Below are positions 16,889 through 22,997 of a stretch of 27,155 nt of DNA, one piece after another; positions within the stretch are counted from its first letter, which is position 1; each line of letters begins with the position of its first letter. Source of the DNA: an uncultured Oscillospiraceae bacterium (lineage in GTDB: Bacteria > Bacillota > Clostridia > Oscillospirales > Oscillospiraceae); contig CAJUPG010000021.1 of assembly GCA_910588455.1 (NCBI GenBank), positions 1 to 27,155 of the forward strand, read 5' to 3'. Under the pieces are notes generated by a model that was not told where the DNA came from, did no database searches, and saw only the letters and a program-made list of their open reading frames with translations. The translations under genes were made by a program, and so were the position numbers.

Positions 16889-18364
16889 ATGGTCAATCGC
16901 AATGCCTCGGAGAAGTTCCTCAAACAGGGCCTCACCTTCGACGATGTGCTGCTGATCCCCGCGGCCAGCGACGTGCTGCCCGCCGAAGTGGACCTGCACA
17001 CCCAACTGACCAAGAAGATCACATTAAATATCCCCCTGATCAGCGCCGCAATGGATACGGTGACAGAGTACCGTATGGCCATCGCCGTGGCCCGGGAGGG
17101 GGGCATCGGCATCATTCATAAAAATATGTCCATCAGCCAGCAGGCCGAGCAGGTGGATATGGTAAAGCGCTCGGAAAACGGGGTTATTACAAACCCCTTC
17201 TGGCTGGCCCCGGGGCATACCTTGGCGGAGGCCGACGAGCTGATGGCCAAGTTCCGCATCTCCGGCGTGCCCATCTGCGACGGCGGCAAGCTCATTGGCA
17301 TCATTACCAACCGGGACATGAAGTTCGAGACGGACATGAACCAGCTGATCGACAACGTTATGACCAAGGACCGCCTGGTCACCGCCCCGGAGGGGACCAC
17401 CCTGGCGGAAGCCAAGGAGATTCTGCGGCGGCATAAGATCGAAAAGCTGCCCATCGTGGACAGCGAGTTCCGCCTCAAGGGCCTGATTACAATCAAGGAC
17501 ATCGAAAAGGCGGAGGTGTATCCCAACTCCGCCCGGGACGAGAAGGGCCGCCTGCTGGTGGGCGCGGCCATCGGGGCCACCCCCGATGTGCTGGACCGGG
17601 TGAAGGCCCTGGTGGACGCGGGGGCGGACGTGCTGGCCCTGGACTCCGCCCACGGCCAGACCCACAACGTGCTGGAAACCGTGAAGCGCATCAAGGCCCT
17701 GTATCCGGATGTGCAGCTCATTGCCGGCAACGTGGCCACCGCCCAGGGCACCCGGGACCTCATTGAGTCCGGAGCGGACTGCGTGAAGGTGGGCATTGGC
17801 CCCGGCTCTATCTGCACCACCCGCGTAGTGGCCGGCATCGGTGTACCCCAGATCACCGCCGTCTACGACGCGGCCCAGGTGGCGGCGGAGTACGGCGTAC
17901 CCATCATTGCCGACGGCGGCGTGAAGTTCTCCGGCGATTTGACCAAGGCCATTGCCGCCGGGGGCAGCGTGGTTATGCTGGGCTCCCTGCTGGCGGGCTG
18001 TGAGGAGTCCCCGGGGGAGACGGAGATCTACCAGGGCCGCCAGTTCAAGGTGTACCGGGGCATGGGCTCCCTGGCGGCCATGGGCAAGGGCTCCAAGGAC
18101 CGCTACTTCCAGGAGAGCAACAAAAAGTTGGTGCCCGAGGGCGTGGAGGGCCGGGTCCCCTATAAGGGAGGGGTTAGCGACGCCATCTATCAGCTGATGG
18201 GCGGCCTCCGGGCCGGTATGGGGTACTGCGGCTGCCGCAGCATTGAGGAATTGCAGGCGAAAGCCCAGTTCATTCAGATCACCGCCGCGGGCCTGCGGGA
18301 GTCCCATCCCCACGACATCTATATCACCAAAGAGGCTCCCAACTACACCATCAGCCCCGATTGA
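16889..18364 (+). CDS. guaB: IMP dehydrogenase GuaB
   Basis: GuaB oxidises IMP to XMP with NAD+, the committed step of guanine nucleotide synthesis. The 491-residue protein has the N-terminal LTFDDVLLIPA motif, two CBS domains inserted at about residues 85-205 (one contains IGIITNRDMKF, the other LKGLITIKDIEKA), and the catalytic loop GPGSICTTRVVAGIGVPQ with the active-site Cys. The flap region reads YRGMGSLAAM and the C-terminus carries RVPYKGGV and GYCGC. I chose the ATG at 16889 (MVNRNASEKF) because AAGGAG lies 9 nt upstream; the frame is open back to an ATG at 16859 that lacks an SD. It is convergent with spo0A across a shared terminator. Confidence 0.96.
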   Translation: MVNRNASEKFLKQGLTFDDVLLIPAASDVLPAEVDLHTQLTKKITLNIPLISAAMDTVTEYRMAIAVAREGGIGIIHKNMSISQQAEQVDMVKRSENGVITNPFWLAPGHTLAEADELMAKFRISGVPICDGGKLIGIITNRDMKFETDMNQLIDNVMTKDRLVTAPEGTTLAEAKEILRRHKIEKLPIVDSEFRLKGLITIKDIEKAEVYPNSARDEKGRLLVGAAIGATPDVLDRVKALVDAGADVLALDSAHGQTHNVLETVKRIKALYPDVQLIAGNVATAQGTRDLIESGADCVKVGIGPGSICTTRVVAGIGVPQITAVYDAAQVAAEYGVPIIADGGVKFSGDLTKAIAAGGSVVMLGSLLAGCEESPGETEIYQGRQFKVYRGMGSLAAMGKGSKDRYFQESNKKLVPEGVEGRVPYKGGVSDAIYQLMGGLRAGMGYCGCRSIEELQAKAQFIQITAAGLRESHPHDIYITKEAPNYTISPD

Positions 18365-18370
18365 CAAAAT

Positions 18371-18396
18371 GAGAGGCCGCCTTCCGGCGGCCTCTC
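18371..18396. terminator. Bidirectional terminator between guaB and spo0A
   Basis: A perfect 11-bp GC-rich stem (18371-18381 with 18386-18396, loop TTCC) sits in the 36-bp gap between the convergent genes. On the minus strand it is followed by ATTTTG, a better U-tract for spo0A. On the plus strand the T content after the stem is poor. Confidence 0.75.
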
Positions 18397-18400
18397 CGCG

Positions 18401-19159
18401 TTATCCCTCCCGCTGCTGTAATTGCAGGCGGTCGGCAATCATGGCGATGAATTCAGAGTTGGTGGGCTTGCCCTTTACGTTGGACACAGTGTAGCCGAAA
18501 TATTTTTGCAGGGTTTCCAGGTCGCCCCGGTCCCAGGCCACCTCAATGGCGTGGCGGATGGCCCGTTCCACCCGGCTGGCCGTGGTCCCGAACCGTTTGG
18601 CCACCTCGGGGTAGAGCACCTTGGTCACCGCGTTGATAACCTCCCGGTCGGCCACCGCCAGAAGAATGGCCTCCCGCAGATACTGGTAGCCCTTGATGTG
18701 GGCGGGGACGCCGATCTCGTGGATAATGGCAGTAACCACCGCTTCCAGGTTCTGGCCCCGGTCCCGGCTGTCCTCCAAGGTCCCCGTCCCGCACAGCTGG
18801 CGGATGCGCTCACACACGGTGGACACCCGGCAGGGCTTGGTCATGTAGTGATCCGCCCCCTTGGCTGCCGCCAGCTCCGCCATAGTCCCCTTGGCAAAGC
18901 TCGACAAAATCAGCACCCGGGGCCGCCGCTCCAGCTTCAGGGTGGGCAGAGCCTCCAGCACCTCCAGCCCGTCCATACCGGTGAGCACCATCTCCATCAC
19001 GATCACGTCGGGGCGCTGGGTCTCTACCATGCGCAGCAGCTCCACCCCGTCGCCGGTGTCGCCCGCCACTTGAATGTCGCCCTCCGCGCGAACGGCCTCC
19101 ACAAAGCTGCGGCGGAAATCCTCTCCAGTGTCCGCCACTAAAATACGTCTGCTTTCCAT
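18401..19159 (-). CDS. spo0A: Sporulation master regulator Spo0A with Glu at the phospho-acceptor site
   Basis: Spo0A is the response regulator that commits firmicutes to endospore formation. The 252-residue protein aligns end to end with B. subtilis Spo0A. The DNA-binding half is fully canonical (SIIHEIGVPAHIKGY-like segment, SRVERAIRHAIEVAW, GYTVSNVKGKPTNSEFIA). The receiver half is degenerate: residue 56, the phosphorylated Asp in B. subtilis, is Glu (codon GAG at 18992-18994). The acidic pair at 10-11 is Asp-Thr, and the usual MPxxDG loop reads LTGMDG. Lys108 and a Ser near 86 are kept. AAGGAG precedes the ATG by 7 nt. The usual upstream neighbour spoIVB is absent; divergent apbE is found instead. 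Confidence 0.94.
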   Translation of the reverse strand: MESRRILVADTGEDFRRSFVEAVRAEGDIQVAGDTGDGVELLRMVETQRPDVIVMEMVLTGMDGLEVLEALPTLKLERRPRVLILSSFAKGTMAELAAAKGADHYMTKPCRVSTVCERIRQLCGTGTLEDSRDRGQNLEAVVTAIIHEIGVPAHIKGYQYLREAILLAVADREVINAVTKVLYPEVAKRFGTTASRVERAIRHAIEVAWDRGDLETLQKYFGYTVSNVKGKPTNSEFIAMIADRLQLQQREG

Positions 19160-19231
19160 ATCATCACGTCTCCTTCTGGCGGATTTCCGCCGTTTTCCCC
19201 AGATGCGGGGCCTTTCGGACCGGTCTTTACA

Positions 19232-19260
19232 AATGTATCACAATCGGACAGCATTCGCAA
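19232..19260 (-). promoter_or_regulatory. Candidate vegetative promoter for spo0A
   Basis: On the minus strand TTGCGA (19260-19255) and TACATT (19237-19232) are separated by 17 bp, about 73 bp before the ATG. It is a moderate match. Confidence 0.45.
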
Positions 19261-19306
19261 GTGATTTTTTTGAAAAAAAATGGGTTTTCCAGAACTTTTC
19301 ATCGCA

Positions 19307-19335
19307 GAATTCGACAAAAACCGAGCCTTGCCTCC
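19307..19335 (-). promoter_or_regulatory. Spo0A box overlapping a sigma-H-like promoter upstream of spo0A
   Basis: The minus strand contains TTTGTCGAA (19318-19310), a perfect match to the B. subtilis Spo0A-binding box TTTGTCRAA. The overlapping GTCGAATTC (19315-19307) resembles a sigma-H -10 (RnnGAATWW), with GGAGGCAAG (19335-19327) as a possible -35 eleven bases upstream. B. subtilis spo0A also has a sigma-H promoter with 0A boxes. The box is certain as a string; binding is inferred. Confidence 0.5.
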
Positions 19336-19356
19336 CGCCTGGGAGGAGGTTATAAT
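19328..19356 (+). promoter_or_regulatory. Promoter for the apbE operon with palindrome in the spacer
   Basis: TTGCCT (19328-19333) and perfect TATAAT (19351-19356) are separated by 17 bp. The spacer overlaps an inverted repeat CCTCCC-GCCT-GGGAGG (19331-19346), a possible operator. The Spo0A box lies 9 bp upstream of the -35. Confidence 0.75.
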
Positions 19357-19392
19357 AGATTCTACCATCTATATCCAAGGAGTTTTGTTGCA

Positions 19393-20397
19393 ATGCGCAA
19401 GCTATTTCCACTGTTTTTGTGTATTTTTTTGCTGACAGGCTGCCAACCCCAGGCGTACAGCAGCCAGACCTTCGCCATGGATACCCTGATGCAGTTTACC
19501 ATATATGGAAGGAATGGCCAGGAAGCCCTGGCCCACGCGTCTGCGCGCATTCAGGCCCTGGAGCAGCTGTTTTCCGTTACCCGGACCCAGAGTGAGACAT
19601 ATGCGGTCAACCATGCCCGGGGGGAGTGGACCGCCGTGTCGGCGGAGCTGTACGAGCTGGCCGCCCGGACGCTGGACCTCTGCCGGGAGACCGGGGGGGC
19701 GCTGGATCTGACCGCCTATCCGGCGGTGCGGGCCTGGGGCTTTACCACCGGGGAGTACCAGGTCCCCGACGGAGAGACTCTGAAGGAACTGGCCGCCTGC
19801 ATTGACTATTCCCGGGTGGAGCTGGAGGAAAACCGAATCCGGCTCCCCGACGGCATGGAGCTGGACTTCGGCGCAACCGCCAAGGGCTATGCCGGGGAGG
19901 TGCTGGCCCGGGAGCTGCGGGAGATGGGGGTGGAGTGCGCCATTCTGAGCCTGGGAGGCAACGTCCAGACCATTGGAAGCCGCCCCACCGGGGACCCCTG
20001 GCGGGTGGGCGTCCAGGACCCGGAGGGGGAGGACTATCTGCTGGTGCTGTCCGTGGTGGACCAGGCGGTGGTCACCTCCGGAGGCTATCAGCGCTTTTTT
20101 GAAGAAAACGGCCTGCGGTACTGGCACATTATGGATCCGGACACCGCGGCCCCTGCCCGGAGCGGACTGAGCTCTGTGACCATTGTGGGGGACTCGGGGA
20201 CCCTGTGCGACGGCCTGTCCACCGCGCTGTTTGTGATGGGCCGGGAGGAAGCCGCCGCTTACTGGCGGGCGCACCCGGAGTTTGAGGCGGTGCTGGTGAG
20301 TGAGGATGGGAGTATCGCCGTCACGGAAGGGCTGGAGGACCGGTTTGTGCTGAACACCGGCTATGAGGACCGGGATGTGGAGGTGATCCGGCGGTGA
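19393..20397 (+). CDS. apbE: FAD:protein FMN transferase ApbE (lipoprotein)
   Basis: ApbE attaches FMN covalently to Thr/Ser of extracytoplasmic redox proteins, using FAD and Mg2+. The 334-residue protein starts MRKLFPLFLCIFLLTGC, a lipoprotein signal with lipobox LTGC, so it acts outside the membrane. Family motifs follow: TFAMDTLMQF near the N-terminus, GALDLTAYPAVRAWGF, LDFGATAKGYAGE, ILSLGGNVQTIG, TSGGYQRFFE with HIMDP, and the metal/FAD-binding GDSGTLCDGLSTALFVMG. AAGGAG lies 10 nt before the ATG. It heads a tight operon with the NusG-II and Gx-family genes (GTGA overlap). No protein in the window shows a clear flavinylation motif, so its target is elsewhere. Confidence 0.94.
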   Translation: MRKLFPLFLCIFLLTGCQPQAYSSQTFAMDTLMQFTIYGRNGQEALAHASARIQALEQLFSVTRTQSETYAVNHARGEWTAVSAELYELAARTLDLCRETGGALDLTAYPAVRAWGFTTGEYQVPDGETLKELAACIDYSRVELEENRIRLPDGMELDFGATAKGYAGEVLARELREMGVECAILSLGGNVQTIGSRPTGDPWRVGVQDPEGEDYLLVLSVVDQAVVTSGGYQRFFEENGLRYWHIMDPDTAAPARSGLSSVTIVGDSGTLCDGLSTALFVMGREEAAAYWRAHPEFEAVLVSEDGSIAVTEGLEDRFVLNTGYEDRDVEVIRR

Positions 20398-20735
20398 AGC
20401 GGTGGATTATTGGAATTTTTGGGGCGGCGCTTGTGCTGTCCGCCGGGTATCTGCTCCTGTCCGGGGGCCGGGCCGGAGAGATGGTCCGGGTCTATCGGGC
20501 AGGGGAAGTGCTCTGGGAGAGTCCCCTTCACCGGGACGGTGTGTTCCAGGCCCCCCACAACCGGGTGGAGGTGGCCGGGGGCCGGGTGCGGGTGGCCCAG
20601 GCGGACTGCCCGGACCAGGTGTGTGTCCATCAGGGGTGGATTGCGGACGGACGCGTCCCCATCGTCTGTCTGCCCAACCAGCTGATTGTTCAGATTGAGG
20701 AAGGAGGGAGCCCGCTTGACGCCCAGACCGGCTGA
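20394..20735 (+). CDS. NusG domain II-containing small membrane-anchored protein (EetA-like)
   Basis: This 113-residue protein has one N-terminal membrane segment (residues 3-23) and a single extracytoplasmic NusG-domain-II-type beta domain with the pattern ADCPDQVCVHQGWI and IVCLPNQLIVQI, including three conserved cysteines. The GTG start overlaps the apbE stop (GTGA), with GGAGGTGATC (20379-20388) upstream, a near-perfect anti-SD match. The combination of apbE, NusG-II protein and Gx-transporter protein resembles parts of flavin-based extracellular electron transfer loci, where such proteins are called EetA and EetB. That assignment is from memory of the gene set. The biochemical role of this family is not established. 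Confidence 0.8.
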   Translation: MKRWIIGIFGAALVLSAGYLLLSGGRAGEMVRVYRAGEVLWESPLHRDGVFQAPHNRVEVAGGRVRVAQADCPDQVCVHQGWIADGRVPIVCLPNQLIVQIEEGGSPLDAQTG

Positions 20736-21222
20736 TCCCCGGCGGCTGGCCCGGCTGGCCTTGCTGACCGCCGTGGCCCTGACCATCTTTCTGATCGAAG
20801 TCCAGCTGCCGGTGCTGCCCATCCCGGGGGCCAAGCTGGGACTGGCCAACATTGTCACGGTGTATGCGGTGATGGCCCTGGGGCCTGGGGATGCTCTTTT
20901 GATTTTGCTGTCCCGGGTGTTTCTGGGGGCGGTGTTCTCCGGGCAGATGTCCGCCTTTTTTTACAGTCTGGGAGGCGGACTGCTGTGCTGGGCGGCGATG
21001 TGCGGCCTGAAGGGGATATTTACCCCAAAACAGATTTGGCTGCTCAGCCCCATTTCCGCAATGTTCCATAATGTGGGGCAGTTGCTGGTGGCCGCCGGAA
21101 TGCTGAGGAGCTGGGCGGTGTTTGCGTGGCTGCCCTATCTGCTGCTGGCGGGGGCGGCGGCGGGGCTGTTTACCGGGCTGGCGGCGCAATTTTTGTTGGA
21201 GCGGCTGAACCGAATCAAATGA
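20716..21222 (+). CDS. Gx transporter family membrane protein (EetB-like; heptaprenyl diphosphate synthase component I family)
   Basis: This 168-residue polytopic membrane protein has about five hydrophobic segments and the family signature GAKLGLANIVTVYAV near residue 40, followed by SRVFLGAVFSGQMSAF and PISAMFHNVGQLLVA. The family is annotated either as Gx transporter or as heptaprenyl diphosphate synthase component I, and resembles small substrate-binding membrane components. I chose the TTG at 20716-20718 (MTPRPADPRRLARL) because AAGGAGG lies 8-9 nt upstream; it overlaps the previous gene by 20 nt. A strong terminator follows, closing the apbE operon. Confidence 0.83.
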   Translation: MTPRPADPRRLARLALLTAVALTIFLIEVQLPVLPIPGAKLGLANIVTVYAVMALGPGDALLILLSRVFLGAVFSGQMSAFFYSLGGGLLCWAAMCGLKGIFTPKQIWLLSPISAMFHNVGQLLVAAGMLRSWAVFAWLPYLLLAGAAAGLFTGLAAQFLLERLNRIK

Positions 21223-21224
21223 AG

Positions 21225-21253
21225 AATGCCGCCCCGTTTTGGGCGGCATTTTT
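21225..21253 (+). terminator. Rho-independent terminator of the apbE operon
   Basis: A 10-bp stem (21225-21234 with 21241-21250, loop CGTTTT) ends in TTTTT. It begins three bases after the Gx-family stop codon. Confidence 0.93.
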
Positions 21254-21260
21254 ACAAATT

Positions 21261-21381
21261 GCAGGCGCGGCCTGTGACCGCCCGCGGAAGCATGGATTTG
21301 GCCGAGAGATGAGCGGCCAAGGGGATGGTACTGTGTGTTTGACAGGGGGACATAGGACGGGCGGCCACAGGCCGCGCCTGC
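21261..21381. repeat. 121-bp palindromic element with 24-bp inverted arms
   Basis: Arms 21261-21284 and 21358-21381 are inverted copies with one mismatch, which becomes a G-U pair in a minus-strand RNA. The 73-base interior has its own hairpin, TTGGCCG (21298-21304) pairing with CGGCCAA (21314-21320). No ORF is credible inside. It lies beyond the apbE-operon terminator and just after the small minus-strand gene. It could be a dispersed palindromic repeat, a structured RNA or a MITE-like remnant; a single copy cannot tell these apart. It accounts for most of the gene-free stretch 21254-21398. Confidence 0.75.
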
Positions 21382-21398
21382 ATATGTAATTTTAAGGA

Positions 21399-21650
21399 TT
21401 AAAAGTCGTGACGGCTGGTGGAGAGGCCATAGGCGTGGAGGGCTTCCACAATGCGTTCAATGTGCTGGAAGCATTCCGGGTCCTTGAGGCTCTGGTCATT
21501 CAGGACGCATTGAATTTGGTTGAGGGCACGAACTGCATCCGCTTCTGTCTCCGCTTTTATTTGATGAAGGGTTCCGTCTTGTTTCAGGTATTCGATTACG
21601 CTCCAGCCAATGACACGTGCGAGCATTTCGAGGTTAAGATTGGAGTCCAT
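21399..21650 (-). CDS. Small hypothetical protein
   Basis: I do not recognise this 83-residue soluble, mostly helical protein (MDSNLNLEMLARVIGW... ending YGLSTSRHDF). It has no signal peptide, membrane segment or metal motif. The ATG at 21648-21650 is preferred because GAGGTG lies 6 nt upstream; a GTG at 21659 would give 86 residues. A strong consensus promoter precedes it, so expression is likely. It is divergent from an Xre-family regulator with 88 bp between start codons, and its 3' end runs into the 121-bp palindromic element. The pairing suggests the Xre protein controls it; that is inferred from layout only. Confidence 0.7.
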   Translation of the reverse strand: MDSNLNLEMLARVIGWSVIEYLKQDGTLHQIKAETEADAVRALNQIQCVLNDQSLKDPECFQHIERIVEALHAYGLSTSRHDF

Positions 21651-21680
21651 GGGAATCACCTCAAATATATATTAAAGACC

Positions 21681-21721
21681 CGAATGGGAATTCGTGTTTT
21701 GTATATTATAACACCCTATAC
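21681..21721. promoter_or_regulatory. Candidate operators between the divergent small gene and xre
   Basis: Two inverted repeats lie here: CGAAT-GGGA-ATTCG (21681-21694) and GTATA-11 bp-TATAC (21701-21721). The second overlaps the -10 of the minus-strand promoter and a weak plus-strand -10 (TATACT, 21717-21722). They are plausible sites for the adjacent Xre protein. Confidence 0.35.
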
Positions 21722-21732
21722 TTTTTTGTCAA
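21705..21732 (-). promoter_or_regulatory. Consensus sigma-A promoter for the small hypothetical gene
   Basis: On the minus strand perfect TTGACA (21732-21727) and perfect TATAAT (21710-21705) are separated by 16 bp, about 55 bp upstream of the chosen ATG. Confidence 0.85.
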
Positions 21733-21738
21733 GGACGA

Positions 21739-22008
21739 ATGATTGTGGGTGTTAATCCAATGGTTGAAATTTTATCGCAGAGATTGAAAGAATGTAGAAA
21801 GAAATCAGGTTATAAGCAGATTGAAGTTGCAATCTATAGCGATATAACGGAGAGAACCTACCAAAACTATGAAGCAGGCAGACGAGAACCCAAGCTTTCC
21901 ATCTTAATGAGAATTGCGCTGACCTATAAGGTCTCCGTAGATTACCTGGTGGGCCTCACCGACAACCCGGAGCCCTACACGAGAGCGGAACCATATAAAG
22001 ATTCCTGA
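21739..22008 (+). CDS. Xre-family helix-turn-helix transcriptional regulator
   Basis: This 89-residue protein is essentially one HTH_3/Cro-CI domain: LSQRLKECRKKSGYKQ, then the helix-turn-helix IEVAIYSDITERTYQNYEAGRREP, then LSILMRIALTYKVSVDYLVGLTD. The start is uncertain. The ATG at 21739 has AAGGA only about 4 nt upstream; a GTG at 21745 would place the same AAGGA 9-10 nt away; the ATG at 21760 (MVEILSQRL) begins right at the domain. The gene is visibly more A+T-rich than its neighbours (many AAA, AAT and ATA codons), which suggests recent acquisition. It probably represses the divergent small gene and itself; ligand and targets are unknown. Confidence 0.85.
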   Translation: MIVGVNPMVEILSQRLKECRKKSGYKQIEVAIYSDITERTYQNYEAGRREPKLSILMRIALTYKVSVDYLVGLTDNPEPYTRAEPYKDS

Positions 22009-22018
22009 ATAGAAGCGG

Positions 22019-22065
22019 TGAAAACAGCCCCGCGCCTCCTCAGTGAGTGCGCGGGGCTGTTTTCA
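22019..22065. terminator. Bidirectional terminator between xre and the truncated ATPase-family gene
   Basis: A 17-bp perfect stem with a 13-nt loop (arms 22019-22035 and 22049-22065) carries AAAA and TTTT on opposite ends, so it suits both convergent genes. It overlaps the stop codon of the minus-strand gene. Confidence 0.88.
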
Positions 22066-22839
22066 TAGCTCACGGAAAATGCGCAGGGCGGTCTCCTCTA
22101 CCCTGCCGAAATCCACAAAGGGGTTGTAAAGGCCCTCCAGATGGTCGTGCATTTCCTTGGCCTGGGCCAGAGAATGAACGGCCTCTTCTACCAAGGCGGC
22201 ATAGACCTTGTGGGCAAAGCGCAGCTGAGGACGGTTTTTGCGCAGCAGAGCGTCGTCTACGGCGTTGTCCAGCCGCAGCCGCCGGAAGGGGGTCTCCAGC
22301 TCGGGGACGGACAAAAAGGCCAGCTCCAGCTCGGGGATCAGCAGGTGGGACAGGCGGTCCGGGGCCATGGGGTCCGGGCAGGCCACCACATCGTAGCCGT
22401 TTTGGACCGCGCCCGCCAGCAGGTAGGACAGCAGTCCCCCGGCCAGCCCCCAGCGGTCTGCCAGGGCATAGATTTTGGAGCACTGGACCTGGGCGGTCTC
22501 CGTGAGGCACAGCACCCCCTGGTGGGTGACCGCCCCCAGAAACCGCTGGCGGACGGTTCCGGCCCGGACATTTTTCCGCCGGGGAATTTCCCGCTGGAGA
22601 ATGCCCTTGGCCCGCTTGGACAGGCGGTTTTCCAGGGGCTCGGTGAGCAGCGTGGAGCGCATATCCTCAAAAATCTCCGCGGCCGCCCCCAAACACCGGT
22701 AGGCCCGCTGATAACAGCCCTTGTAGCCCTTCATGCAGGACATCAGCTCCTCCCGGACGGATTGCAGGCCCTCCTTCTGGTAGGCGTCGCCCAGGTTGAC
22801 ATACTGCTCGACCAGGCCGGGAAATTTGGGCTCAACCAC
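22063..22839 (-). CDS. N-terminally truncated PRK06851-type ATPase-family protein (probable pseudogene)
   Basis: The 258-residue frame begins at a GTG (22837-22839) as VVEPKFPGLVEQYVNLGD. This matches the middle of a two-part P-loop protein family of clostridia (PRK06851 type), where ...PHVVDPK..PG... follows an N-terminal P-loop half. Reading in frame upstream gives VTTPH, still family-like, and then a TAG at 22855-22857. The P-loop half of about 110 residues is absent, and the region behind it is the cca promoter. The second half keeps RFLGAVT, GYDVVACPDPM and HLLIPELELAF, but its own P-loop position is degenerate (DRWGLAGGLL). No GKS/T remains, so ATP binding is unlikely. No SD or promoter was found for the GTG start. 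The family match is from memory. Confidence 0.7.
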   Translation of the reverse strand: MVEPKFPGLVEQYVNLGDAYQKEGLQSVREELMSCMKGYKGCYQRAYRCLGAAAEIFEDMRSTLLTEPLENRLSKRAKGILQREIPRRKNVRAGTVRQRFLGAVTHQGVLCLTETAQVQCSKIYALADRWGLAGGLLSYLLAGAVQNGYDVVACPDPMAPDRLSHLLIPELELAFLSVPELETPFRRLRLDNAVDDALLRKNRPQLRFAHKVYAALVEEAVHSLAQAKEMHDHLEGLYNPFVDFGRVEETALRIFREL

Positions 22840-22905
22840 ATGGGGCGTTGTGACCTAGGGACACTGGACAAGCTATTGGAACGAAGGAAATGTGTTTCAA
22901 TGGTA

Positions 22906-22934
22906 TTGTGGGCAGAATGTGATTTTGCTATAAT
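22906..22934 (+). promoter_or_regulatory. Promoter for cca
   Basis: TTGTGG (22906-22911) and perfect TATAAT (22929-22934) are separated by 17 bp. The leader of about 57 nt contains a short AGAGC/GCTCT stem. Confidence 0.65.
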
Positions 22935-22997
22935 TGTCTCTAGAGCAGGGAAAAGACCGCTCTCCAGATAGAGGTAAAAACGAGAGGGTGGTACGGA

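Noticed and set aside
21261..21381. Integron attC site or IS terminal repeats
   Set aside because: No R-box core triplets, no transposase or integrase nearby, and no flanking target duplication that I could see.
21724..21735. Second Spo0A-box-like string (TTTGTCAAG) in the xre promoter region; a similar one at 18360-18368
   Set aside because: Each has a mismatch. One simply overlaps a TTGACA -35 element, which resembles the box by composition; the other is the guaB stop region.
22941..22976. T-box or tRNA-like leader before cca
   Set aside because: Only a 5-bp stem is visible; no T-box sequence and no antiterminator/terminator pair.
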